A stretch of DNA of 64,000 nt from Soehngenia sp. (lineage in GTDB: Bacteria; Bacillota; Clostridia; Tissierellales; Tissierellaceae), in the NCBI GenBank assembly GCA_024637045.1, contig JAGXFX010000011.1, forward strand, positions 62,001 to 126,000, in the 5' to 3' direction. Under the pieces are notes generated by a model. The model did not search any database. It was not told the origin of the DNA and worked only from the letters and a program-made list of their open reading frames with translations. Shown piece after piece: positions 17,556 to 25,735 of this stretch (positions within the stretch are counted from its first letter, which is position 1; each line of letters begins with the position of its first letter). The translations under genes and the position numbers were made by a program.

Positions 17556-18554
17556 ATGTTCAGTAAGATTATGAGAGTTGCTGGTATAGATATAAAAATC
17601 GGTTTCAGGGAGACAACTATATTGTATATCCTTATTTTTCCTCTGATTCTTGCCTTTATATTGAAGGCTCTTACAGCTTCAAATGATATTATAAGCCTTA
17701 ATGCAGTTATTGATCCCTCTGTACCCTCCCAAATGGAGGAGTACCTGGAACAGTACGGAAAAGTTGAAAGGGTTGATTCAAGGGAAGATATGGATGAAAG
17801 AGTCACAAAAACCGATGATTATCTTGGAGTCTTCTGGAATGGGGAGAGCTATACAATTGTCCAACAGGGGAATGAGGAGGATCTTGGTGAGGTTCTTGAA
17901 TTTGTAATTAATTCAATGGAAACGAGAAATTTGGATATTCCGGCAGAAGTAAGAATTTCTGATGTTGGTTGGACATTATCTCCAATGAAACAGTATGGTG
18001 GGAGTCTGCTTGTGATATTTATGAGTGTTATGGGAGGAATGGTCATAGTACTTAATCTGATTGAGGAAAAGACATCAAACACTTTGGCTGCCATGAATGT
18101 TTCTCCTGTGACAAGGAAGGAATACGTAATGGGTAAGAGTTTTATTGGCTTTGTTGTACCAATATTCCATGTGATTGCAACGCTCCTGATACTAGATTAT
18201 GGGGACATTGATATTCTAAAAGTCATTGTTGTGACACTTAGCATTGCTGTAATCAGCGTTTTGATTGGGTTTCTGATTGGTGTTACAAATGATGATATGA
18301 TGGGTGGAATTGCAAGCATGAAGGCAGTTTTCATGCCGGTTTTGGCTTCGGTTTTCGGAGCGATATTCCTCAGCGCAAAATGGCAGTTTCTGTTATACTG
18401 GTCTCCTTTCTATTGGGCGTTTAAGTCGATGGATGCCATTATACTCAAGCAGGCTACATGGGGTGGGATAATTGTTAATACGGGGATTATTCTTGGCTTA
18501 ACTGGAATTGTGTTCCTGTTGCTGAACAAGAGGATCAGGGAAGGGTTGAATTAA
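17556..18554 (+). CDS. ABC-2 family permease (second subunit)
   Basis: 332 residues with the same layout as its partner: N-terminal segment (about 20-36), soluble domain, and five C-terminal segments from about 148 onward, with EEKTSNTLAAMNVSPVTRKEYVMGKSFIGF in the coupling position. Start ATG has GGGGGTGAGG ahead. It ends the operon; no clear terminator follows, but a 170-bp inverted repeat begins 76 bases downstream. Confidence 0.85.
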   Translation: MFSKIMRVAGIDIKIGFRETTILYILIFPLILAFILKALTASNDIISLNAVIDPSVPSQMEEYLEQYGKVERVDSREDMDERVTKTDDYLGVFWNGESYTIVQQGNEEDLGEVLEFVINSMETRNLDIPAEVRISDVGWTLSPMKQYGGSLLVIFMSVMGGMVIVLNLIEEKTSNTLAAMNVSPVTRKEYVMGKSFIGFVVPIFHVIATLLILDYGDIDILKVIVVTLSIAVISVLIGFLIGVTNDDMMGGIASMKAVFMPVLASVFGAIFLSAKWQFLLYWSPFYWAFKSMDAIILKQATWGGIIVNTGIILGLTGIVFLLLNKRIREGLN

Positions 18555-18629
18555 TGAATTTTCTTTAAAGAATATGACTCAAAGAAACATTGGTAAGCCC
18601 GGAAAGTATAATGACTCACTCTCGGATTC

Positions 18630-18799
18630 AAGATTAGGGATTTATCACACTCGACTCGAAAATTGATTTGCTATCGATTAAACGTGAAGTTGATTCTTTG
18701 CTCAAATCGTTCATTAACACGAGAATGATAGTAACTTAATTGGTAATCACGCAAACCAGAACAATTTTCTCATCTCGAGTGAAAAATCTTGCTAATCTT
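18630..18799. repeat. Imperfect 170-bp inverted repeat
   Basis: The left arm starting AAGATTAG (18630) through CACTCG and GAAAATTG (to about 18665) is matched by the reverse complement of the right arm, CAATTTTC (18752-18769 region) through CGAGTG to CTAATCTT (ending 18799). About 30 of 37 positions agree, and weaker pairing continues inward (GATTTGC with GCAAACC). No coding frame is inside. It could be a decayed MITE, or a long hairpin in the RNA at the end of the ABC operon. The remaining gap 18800-18925 holds a short AAC-rich tract (18870-18900) and the AOR1 promoter. Confidence 0.6.
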
Positions 18800-18925
18800 T
18801 CCATATGTTCGTTCTATCATTATTACTTTCCTTGCTCTTCTAGTTTCTACTCCGCTTAGCTTTATCCAATTAACAAACTAACTAACCAACTGACCAACCG
18901 GGCAAAGAACTAATATACCAGAAAA

Positions 18926-18954
18926 TTGCATCAACTAGACAAATTTTGTATAAT
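18926..18954 (+). promoter_or_regulatory. Promoter of AOR1
   Basis: TTGCAT (18926-18931), 17-base spacer, TATAAT (18949-18954). Transcription from about 18961 would leave only about 16 leader bases, carrying GGAGAG. Confidence 0.6.
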
Positions 18955-18976
18955 AATGATATGGAGAGTGATAATT

Positions 18977-20839
18977 ATGAATGGATACAATGGAAAATTT
19001 TTATTTATCAACTTGAGTACGAACGAAACAACAACTGAAACTTTTGATGAACAATTCGTAAAGGACTACATAGGAGGATATGGGTTCGGAGCAAAAATAC
19101 TGTATGACAGAATGCCAGCAGGTGCTGATCCACTTGGAGAGGACAATATACTTGGATTTATAACTGGAATTACCAATGGAACCGGTGCAATGTATGGTGG
19201 AAGATTTACAATGGTACACAAGTCTCCAGTAACAGGAGGATGGAATGATGCCAACTCAGGTGGATTCTTCGGCCCGGAGCTTAAAAAAGCTGGATTTGAT
19301 GCCCTCTTCATCTCAGGAGTTTCAAAGGAACCTGTATACATATGGATTCATGATGGGCAGGTGGAAATAAAGGATGCGAATCACCTGTGGGGAATGGATA
19401 CAAAGGAAGTCTGGGAAGCACTTAAGGAAGAGCATGACGAGCCTACTGTAAAAATTGTAGCAATCGGACCTTCCGGAGAAAGACAGTCACTCCTTGCATG
19501 TCCAATCAACGACGGACACAGAGCACCAGGAAGAGGCGGCGGAGGAGCAGTTATGGGTTCGAAGAACCTGAAGGCTGTCCTTGTAAAGGGTACCAGTCAA
19601 GTCGCTGTTGCTGATAAGGAAAAGTTAAAGGAAATCAACAAGCTTGTTCTTAAGACAATGAAGGAAAACAAGGGAACAAAAAGATTCAGTGACCATGGAA
19701 CAGGAGCTGGAACACCAGCAGCTGCATTAAGTGGTGACAGTCCCGTTATGAACTGGAAAGGTGTAGGTATTGTTGATTATGGTGAAGATTCTGCAGAGGC
19801 ACTTGGAGCACAGGAAATGGACAAGTACAAGACCAAGAAGTATGCATGTTCAAGCTGTCCACTAGGCTGTGGAGCAGAATATGAGGTAAATGAAGGAAGA
19901 TGGCCTGTTGGAACAACCGACAGACCAGAATACGAAACAGCATCTGCTTATGGTTCAACAATGTTGTGTGATGAGAAAGATGCCTTGATAAAAGCAAATG
20001 ATATATGCAACAGATATGGAATAGATACGATTTCAACAGGAATGACCATAGCCTGGGCAATGGAATGCTATACGCAAGGCGTATTGTCCCTGGAAGAGCT
20101 TGATGGTATAGACCTAAAATGGGGCGATGGTGAAGCAATAGTGGCAATGACTCAGAAAATAGCTGATGCAGATGGCTGTGGAGAAGTTCTTTCAAATGGC
20201 TCAGCTTATGCAGCGGACTATTTTAAAAAGGGGCATGAATACCTACAGACTGCATCGGGTATCGAGCTTCCAATGCATGACCCTAGATTTGCACCTGGTC
20301 TGGCGAGAACTTATCAGTTCGACCCAACACCAGGAAGACACGTCAAGGGAGGCCTGGGCAGTCTTCAGATGGGAGGCAAGGAAACAAGACCCAAGTATGA
20401 CTACACGGGAACCGGTGACCAGGATGTAGACCTTACATCAAAGAGAGAAGTAATGAATGTAGCAGGAATGTGCATGTTCTCAAGATTCGGGACACCACCT
20501 GAAGGAATTGTGGACAGCTATGTAGAATCTATTGGAGGATTTCCATTCGGAGAGGAAGAAAGCTTCAAGGCGGGACTTAGAATATATGCAATGAGACATG
20601 CATTTAACATTAGAGAAGGAATTCTACCAAAAGACATGGAAATAACCCAGAGAGCGGTAGGAAAACCTCCATTGCAGGCTGGACCTCTTGAAGGTGTGGA
20701 AGTAGACAATGCGCTTCTTGGGCAGAACTTCTTCAAGGCACTTGGATGGGATTATGAGACCGGAATACCTTCGGAAGAATTTTTAAAGAAAATGGGAGCG
20801 TTGGACTATCTTATGGATGACTTCCACAAAAAAGAGTAA
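18977..20839 (+). CDS. Tungsten-type aldehyde ferredoxin oxidoreductase 1
   Basis: Oxidises aldehydes to carboxylates with ferredoxin (or the reverse) on a bis-pyranopterin tungsten centre in the cytoplasm. The 620 residues match the AOR family length. The N-terminal pterin-binding domain shows IGGYGFGAKILYD and GGRFTMVHKSPVTGGW; APGRGGGGAVMGSKNLKAV is the second conserved loop. The [4Fe-4S] ligands are CxxCxxxC at Cys291/294/298 and a distal Cys499. The frame is open to 18926, but ATG 18977 is the one with a Shine-Dalgarno behind the promoter. The adjacent ThiF-like gene suggests pterin cofactor supply. The true substrate is unknown. Confidence 0.93.
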   Translation: MNGYNGKFLFINLSTNETTTETFDEQFVKDYIGGYGFGAKILYDRMPAGADPLGEDNILGFITGITNGTGAMYGGRFTMVHKSPVTGGWNDANSGGFFGPELKKAGFDALFISGVSKEPVYIWIHDGQVEIKDANHLWGMDTKEVWEALKEEHDEPTVKIVAIGPSGERQSLLACPINDGHRAPGRGGGGAVMGSKNLKAVLVKGTSQVAVADKEKLKEINKLVLKTMKENKGTKRFSDHGTGAGTPAAALSGDSPVMNWKGVGIVDYGEDSAEALGAQEMDKYKTKKYACSSCPLGCGAEYEVNEGRWPVGTTDRPEYETASAYGSTMLCDEKDALIKANDICNRYGIDTISTGMTIAWAMECYTQGVLSLEELDGIDLKWGDGEAIVAMTQKIADADGCGEVLSNGSAYAADYFKKGHEYLQTASGIELPMHDPRFAPGLARTYQFDPTPGRHVKGGLGSLQMGGKETRPKYDYTGTGDQDVDLTSKREVMNVAGMCMFSRFGTPPEGIVDSYVESIGGFPFGEEESFKAGLRIYAMRHAFNIREGILPKDMEITQRAVGKPPLQAGPLEGVEVDNALLGQNFFKALGWDYETGIPSEEFLKKMGALDYLMDDFHKKE

Positions 20840-20853
20840 AGGGGGTCTGGATC

Positions 20854-21543
20854 TTGAAGCTTGAGCATAGATATGATAAAAACAAGTCATTGATCTCTCA
20901 GGAGGAACAGGAGATCCTAGCTAAAAAAACAGTTGGAGTTGTTGGGGCCGGAGGTCTTGGAGGATATCTGGCTGAACTTGTAGTAAGGCTGGGAGTAGGC
21001 AAGGTAATAGTAATAGATGGAGATTTGTTTGAAGAGAGCAATCTCAACAGACAGAGGTTTTCGAATGAAGACAATCTTGGGGAGCCGAAAGCAACAGAGG
21101 CAAAGAGGGCGCTTGAGAGAGTTAACTCCCAGGTGGAGATTGTTGCATTCCATGACAGGATCTCCATTGACAATGGCGAAGAGCTTCTCAAAGAGGCAGA
21201 TTTAGTTCTGGATGGTGTGGATAACGCACGAACCAGACTTCTTCTGCAGGAAATATGCAAGCAGCTGGAGATACCTTTGGTACATGGAGCAATTGGAGGC
21301 TGGTATGGACAGGTCAGCGTAGTGATGCCTGGTGATGACACCATGTCAACCATCTATTCTGACCCTGATGTAAAGGGCATCGAAAAGGAATTGGGAAATC
21401 CATCCTTCACTCCGGCACTGGTGGCATCTTACCAGGTTGCAGAAGCCTTGAAACTCCTGCTTGATAGAGGCGAAATACTAAGAAAAAAAATTCTATACAT
21501 TGATACACTCGCAAACAGCACCAGTATTATTGAACTTGAATAG
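20854..21543 (+). CDS. ThiF/MoeB/HesA-family E1-like adenylyltransferase
   Basis: Adenylates the C-terminal Gly of a ubiquitin-like sulfur carrier (MoaD or ThiS). 229 residues, a minimal E1 fold: the GVVGAGGLGGYLAELVVRLGVGKVIVIDGD nucleotide loop (with Gly-rich motif at about 28-36), NLNRQRF Arg finger, and LVLDGVDNARTR. The paired CxxC zinc motifs of MoeB/ThiF are absent, and no rhodanese domain is attached. TTG start has GGGGG ahead. Placed 14 bases after AOR1, it most likely serves tungstopterin synthesis; a MoaD/ThiS-like partner is encoded at 57305-57526 beside AOR2. Confidence 0.88.
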   Translation: MKLEHRYDKNKSLISQEEQEILAKKTVGVVGAGGLGGYLAELVVRLGVGKVIVIDGDLFEESNLNRQRFSNEDNLGEPKATEAKRALERVNSQVEIVAFHDRISIDNGEELLKEADLVLDGVDNARTRLLLQEICKQLEIPLVHGAIGGWYGQVSVVMPGDDTMSTIYSDPDVKGIEKELGNPSFTPALVASYQVAEALKLLLDRGEILRKKILYIDTLANSTSIIELE

Positions 21544-21550
21544 CATTCTA

Positions 21551-21573
21551 GGACCCCACTTCGGGGTTCTTTC
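21551..21573 (+). terminator. Intrinsic terminator after the ThiF-like gene
   Basis: GGACCCC (21551-21557) pairs with GGGGTTC (21563-21569), loop ACTTC, then TTTC. Short T-tract. Confidence 0.75.
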
Positions 21574-21592
21574 GCATGATAAAGTAAAAATC

Positions 21593-21621
21593 TTGACAAT
21601 CACACTGTGGAGTAATAAAAT
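21593..21621 (+). promoter_or_regulatory. Promoter of the glutamine synthetase gene
   Basis: Perfect TTGACA (21593-21598), 17-base spacer, TAAAAT (21616-21621). Confidence 0.8.
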
Positions 21622-21657
21622 AATAAAGTATTAAAATTTGCTACTGGAGATGATAAA

Positions 21658-23559
21658 ATGAGAAAAGATTTGTGTTACGTAATCAGGAAGGAAAATCACA
21701 ATAAAGAGGATTTATTTAAAATTCTTGAGGATAATCCCCAGATCAGATTTGTCTCCCTTGGTGGCGTTGATTTGATCGGACATGAGACAGAAGAAAAGAT
21801 ACCTGTAAAGGTATTTATGGATGACATCGACTTGTTCTTAGATGGAATAGCGGTACAGACAGATGGATCGTCGGTTTATCTTCCGAAAATTGCATCATTG
21901 GATAATGCTAAAATCGATATGAAATCAGATTTGGAAGCCAACTGGTTTGTTGACTACAATTACGAGAACAATGATGAAGAGTCAGGGAGACCAGTTGGAA
22001 CACTCAAGATTCCATGTTTTCTCTACCACGACGGAATTCCTGTGGACTCAAGACATATATTGAAGGATGCAACAATTTACTTTGAGCATCATATCGAGGA
22101 ACTTTTAAAAAGCAATCCTGAACAGACAAAAGCCTATGGGTTTCAGCCAGACGAAATCAAAAGTGTCCATGTAACAGCTGCCACTGAACTTGAATTCTGG
22201 GTAAGAACACCTGACTCAAACAGGGAGCTTCAGGAGCTAACAACCTCCCAAGAGTTGAATGAACAGTACTGGGCTAAAACCAGAGGAGCTGTAAGAACTG
22301 CACTTGAAAACACTCTTCAGTTTATGGACCTTTATGGCATGGAGCCTGAAATGGGTCACAAGGAAGTCGGAGGAGTAAAAGCCAGACTTCAGCACGATGG
22401 AAGTTTATCGGGAATAATGGAGCAGCTTGAAATTGACTGGAAGTATTCAACGGCAATACAGACAAGTGACAACGAGATTTTTCTAAAGAATATTATTAAG
22501 GAAACCTTCAGAGCAAACGGAATGGATGTAACTTTCCTTGCAAAGCCAATTCCAGGAGTCGCAGGAAGTGGTGAGCATACGCATATGGGTGTTGCTGTTG
22601 AATTGAAATCGGGAAAGAGAATAAATCTTTTCCATCCATACAAGAAGCATTATATGAGCCCAATTGGATATGGTGCCTTGATGGGGATACTTAAAAACTA
22701 TGAGATCATGAATCCATTTATAACATCTTCAAATGAATCCTTCAAGAGACTAAAACCTGGATTCGAAGCTCCTATATGCATAGTAACTTCCTTGGGAAGA
22801 ACTGTAGAGGTGCCTTCAAGGAATAGAACCATTCTAATTGGATTGATTCGCGATGAGAACAACCCTCTTGCTACAAGGTTTGAACTTAGAAGTCCAAACC
22901 CACATACGAATTCATTCCTTTGCATGAGTTCAATGCTGATGGCCATGGATGACGGAATCCACCATGTGTTTAAGGAAAACAGGGATGAGGACAGCCTTTT
23001 GGACGAACTTTCAAAAACTCCTGAAGATGAGGGCATCTATCTTCAAAAGGGAAGAGCTTACAGAAGTGAGGTAAATGTATTTGACGATTATTCAGAAAAG
23101 GAAAGAGAAGAGTTCTTTGGTAAAGTACCTTCAACAGTTTATGAAAACATAAAAGCATTCCAACTGTATCCTGAGAAGCTTTCAATTCTTAAGAATGGCA
23201 ATGTATTCAGACACAGCATAATCGAGAGTTACCAGTCTGCAGTAATAAACAAATGGTTCACAGAAATAGAGCATAGGATAATTCCTGACTCAATCAGGGA
23301 AATCAGGGGATACAAAGTATTGCACGATCCAGCAAATGCATCGGATCTGGATATATCAAACTGGCTGGCAATACGCGATTTAAGAATTGATTTGATGAAG
23401 GACAGCTTAAGCAGGACTTCAATGTTTACTCAAATAAAAGAGGCAATCGAGAAACAGAACTATGATCTGGCATCTGAACTTCAGAAAAGTATTTATATCA
23501 AGATGGACAACTTGAGAATGTTGTACAGCCTGTATCAAAAGAATCTGCTGGATATCTAA
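21658..23559 (+). CDS. Glutamine synthetase, long clostridial form
   Basis: 633 residues, against about 445 for GlnA type I and 700 for type III. The catalytic core is recognisable: TAATELEFWV (metal-binding Glu-x-Glu), GHKEVGGVKARLQHDG, GSGEHTHMGVAVEL (His of the ammonium/glutamate site), SRNRTILIGLI and TRFELRSPNPHTNSFLCMSSMLMA. An N-terminal beta-grasp stretch (FMDDIDLFLDGIAVQTDGSSV) and a C-terminal helical extension of about 150 residues account for the extra length. ATG 21658 follows GGAGA. It has its own promoter and terminator. Glutamine from ammonia and glutamate is the expected product; a regulatory or gamma-glutamyl ligase variant cannot be excluded. Confidence 0.87.
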   Translation: MRKDLCYVIRKENHNKEDLFKILEDNPQIRFVSLGGVDLIGHETEEKIPVKVFMDDIDLFLDGIAVQTDGSSVYLPKIASLDNAKIDMKSDLEANWFVDYNYENNDEESGRPVGTLKIPCFLYHDGIPVDSRHILKDATIYFEHHIEELLKSNPEQTKAYGFQPDEIKSVHVTAATELEFWVRTPDSNRELQELTTSQELNEQYWAKTRGAVRTALENTLQFMDLYGMEPEMGHKEVGGVKARLQHDGSLSGIMEQLEIDWKYSTAIQTSDNEIFLKNIIKETFRANGMDVTFLAKPIPGVAGSGEHTHMGVAVELKSGKRINLFHPYKKHYMSPIGYGALMGILKNYEIMNPFITSSNESFKRLKPGFEAPICIVTSLGRTVEVPSRNRTILIGLIRDENNPLATRFELRSPNPHTNSFLCMSSMLMAMDDGIHHVFKENRDEDSLLDELSKTPEDEGIYLQKGRAYRSEVNVFDDYSEKEREEFFGKVPSTVYENIKAFQLYPEKLSILKNGNVFRHSIIESYQSAVINKWFTEIEHRIIPDSIREIRGYKVLHDPANASDLDISNWLAIRDLRIDLMKDSLSRTSMFTQIKEAIEKQNYDLASELQKSIYIKMDNLRMLYSLYQKNLLDI

Positions 23560-23562
23560 TAG

Positions 23563-23597
23563 AAACCGTCACTGTTTAAACTCAGTGGCGGTTTTTT
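23563..23597 (+). terminator. Intrinsic terminator after glutamine synthetase
   Basis: AAACCGTCACTG (23563-23574) pairs with CAGTGGCGGTTT (23583-23594, one wobble), then T-run to 23597. Confidence 0.9.
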
Positions 23598-23712
23598 AAC
23601 AAAGTATTAAAGAAAAATATAATTTAAGTACATATAGTTGTTTGAAATGAGGCTTTTGTTAAAAACATATGTCATAATAATCGGAATTACAACATTTATA
23701 CTACAAAAAGCA

Positions 23713-23741
23713 TTGATTGCATTACCACAATATGATATATT
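23713..23741 (+). promoter_or_regulatory. Promoter of the FMN-binding lipoprotein
   Basis: TTGATT (23713-23718), 17-base spacer, TATATT (23736-23741). The rest of 23598-23790 is AT-rich with no other clear signal. Confidence 0.55.
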
Positions 23742-23791
23742 TGTTAATAAGATAACGTTAAATATACTACAATAAAAGGAGATGAGTCATT

Positions 23792-25492
23792 TTGAAAAAG
23801 CTATTGGTTTTATTATTAGCCTTTGCCATGGCATTTAGTATGGCAGCATGTTCATCAGCTCCTGAAGAGGAGCCTGCTGAAGCAGTTACTCTTACAGGTG
23901 TAGGTGAGGGATTCGGAGGACCGATTGAGGTCGAAGTAATGATGGAAGGTGAAACAATTACTGCTGTTGAAGTCCTTTCACACAGCGAATCAGCAGGAAT
24001 AAGTGATCCTGCAATCGAAGGGATACCAACTGCGATAGTGGAAGCAAACTCAACAGAGGTTGATGCTGTTTCTGGCGCTACATATACGAGCGATGGCATA
24101 ATATATGCCGTAAACAATGCAATTGACCCTGATACATATCCTGCTCCAGTAGAAGAAGAGCCGGAAGAATCATCTGAGGTTACAGCATCTGATGTATATC
24201 TTGGATTCGGAATATCAAACCTTGGAAGAAAAGGACCTGGAGCTGACAATGAGGAAGTTCAGGTATGGAGTATCAACCAGGTTCTTGCCAGTGTTCTGTT
24301 TGATGGCGAGGGTAGAATTCTTGAGATGAATGTTGATCAGTTGGAAGTTGCAACCCCTAACTATGATGGCGAAGGAATGCCACACTTCAGTGGATTCCCA
24401 GGTCAAGGTGGATACAACTTTGATGAGAACCACGACGAGGTAGTAGATGGAATGACTGAAGATACAGAAGAGAACTTCTTTGCAGAAATCGATGGATGGA
24501 TGACAAAGAGGGAAAGAGGCGACGCCTATGTAATGGGTAACGGAAATACATGGGTTGAGCAGATGAATGGATTCCAGAAGGCATTTGCTGGTATGACAGT
24601 TGAAGAAGTTAAAGACTGGTTTGACAATTACACATCAGATAGAAACGGAAGACCTCTTAAAGATGGTTCAGAGGATGCAGAGGACAAAGCGAAATACGAT
24701 GCACTTAGTGATGATGAGAAGGCAATGCTTGCAGATGTAACTTCAACTGCAACAATGAGTCTTAACGATTCACACGGTAATATAGTGGCAGCGATTGAGC
24801 TTGCATATGAAAATAGAATGCCTCTTGAGATTGAAGAAGCTTCATCATATGGTCTTGGAATGGTCAGCATGGGAAGAAAAGGTCCTGGAGCTGATAGTGA
24901 AAGCGTTCAGGTATGGAGCATAAACCAGGTAGTGGCAAACTCACTGTTTGACGATGAAGATAGACTTGTTGCGCTGCATGTTGACCAATTGGAAATTGCA
25001 ACTCCAAACTATGATGGAGAAGGAATGCCACACTTCAGTGGATTCCCAGGTCAAGGTGGATATAACTTTGATGAAAATCATGATGAAGTAGTAGATGGAA
25101 TGACTTCTGATACAGAAGAGAACTTCTTTGCAGAAATCGATGGATGGATGACAAAGAGGGAAAGAGGCGACTCATATGTAATGGGTAATGGAAATACATG
25201 GGTTGAGCATATGGATAGATATGAGGAAACATTTGTAGGAATGACAATCGATGAAATTCAAGAGTGGTTTAACAATTACACATCCGACAGAAACGGAAGA
25301 CCACTAAAAGACGGTTCAGATGATGCAGAAGACAAGGCTAAGTACGATGCACTTACAGATAATGAGAAGGCAATGCTTGCAGATGTAACATCAGCTGCAA
25401 CTATGAGTCTTAACGATTCACACGGTGATATCATAGCTGCAATAAAGGCATCATTCGAAAACAAAAAAGATATCGATTTGAAAATAGAATAA
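23792..25492 (+). CDS. FMN-binding-domain lipoprotein with two tandem 216-residue repeats
   Basis: 566 residues. A lipoprotein signal (LLLAFAMAFSMAACSS, lipobox Cys at about 20) places it on the outer face of the membrane. Residues about 35-120 are an FMN-binding domain of the NqrC/RnfG type: VDAVSGATYTSDGI holds the SGAT motif where flavin is attached covalently to Thr in that family. Two copies of a unit of unknown function follow (about 133-348 and 349-564), each with GRKGPGAD, VQVWSINQV, a TPNYDGEGMPHFSGFPGQGG stretch and TMSLNDSHG. Start TTG has AGGAGATGAG. A role in extracellular electron transfer is inferred from the flavin domain only. Confidence 0.85.
   Translation: MKKLLVLLLAFAMAFSMAACSSAPEEEPAEAVTLTGVGEGFGGPIEVEVMMEGETITAVEVLSHSESAGISDPAIEGIPTAIVEANSTEVDAVSGATYTSDGIIYAVNNAIDPDTYPAPVEEEPEESSEVTASDVYLGFGISNLGRKGPGADNEEVQVWSINQVLASVLFDGEGRILEMNVDQLEVATPNYDGEGMPHFSGFPGQGGYNFDENHDEVVDGMTEDTEENFFAEIDGWMTKRERGDAYVMGNGNTWVEQMNGFQKAFAGMTVEEVKDWFDNYTSDRNGRPLKDGSEDAEDKAKYDALSDDEKAMLADVTSTATMSLNDSHGNIVAAIELAYENRMPLEIEEASSYGLGMVSMGRKGPGADSESVQVWSINQVVANSLFDDEDRLVALHVDQLEIATPNYDGEGMPHFSGFPGQGGYNFDENHDEVVDGMTSDTEENFFAEIDGWMTKRERGDSYVMGNGNTWVEHMDRYEETFVGMTIDEIQEWFNNYTSDRNGRPLKDGSDDAEDKAKYDALTDNEKAMLADVTSAATMSLNDSHGDIIAAIKASFENKKDIDLKIE
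24189..25484 (+). repeat. Tandem 648-bp coding duplication
   Basis: Unit 1 spans about 24189-24836, unit 2 about 24837-25484; offset is exactly 648 bases at two test points (GGAAGAAAAGG at 24224 and 24872; GGAATGCCACAC at 24374 and 25022). Around 24374-24560 and 25022-25208 the copies are almost identical at the nucleotide level, while the edges have diverged. Confidence 0.9.
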
Positions 25493-25512
25493 CTTCCCCT
25501 CATGGCGAAAAT

Positions 25513-25540
25513 CCCCGGACTTAAAAATCTGGGGTTTTTT
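25513..25540 (+). terminator. Intrinsic terminator after the lipoprotein
   Basis: CCCCGGA (25513-25519) pairs with TCTGGGG (25528-25534), then TTTTTT (25535-25540). The following 195 bases to pcrA hold an inverted repeat GAACCGGA...TTCCGGTTC (25611-25664 area) and a TATAAT (25701-25706) that may be the pcrA -10. Confidence 0.88.
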
Positions 25541-25735
25541 CCTTGAAGGAGGATTTTATTGATGTAATTTTTTTGGAATGGAAGGAAGCTAAGACTGATT
25601 ATTCTTTAAATGAACCGGATTATGTGGTGTTAAATAAATATACGCATTCCGGTTCCTTTTCTATTCGTGCTTTTTTGTGGAAATCTTCCAGTCAATACTA
25701 TATAATTGTAGAGAGAATAGTTAGGATGGTGACAA

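Noticed and set aside
18926-18976. Longer N-terminus for AOR1
   Set aside because: It would start within the -35 of the promoter and adds 17 residues absent from the family.
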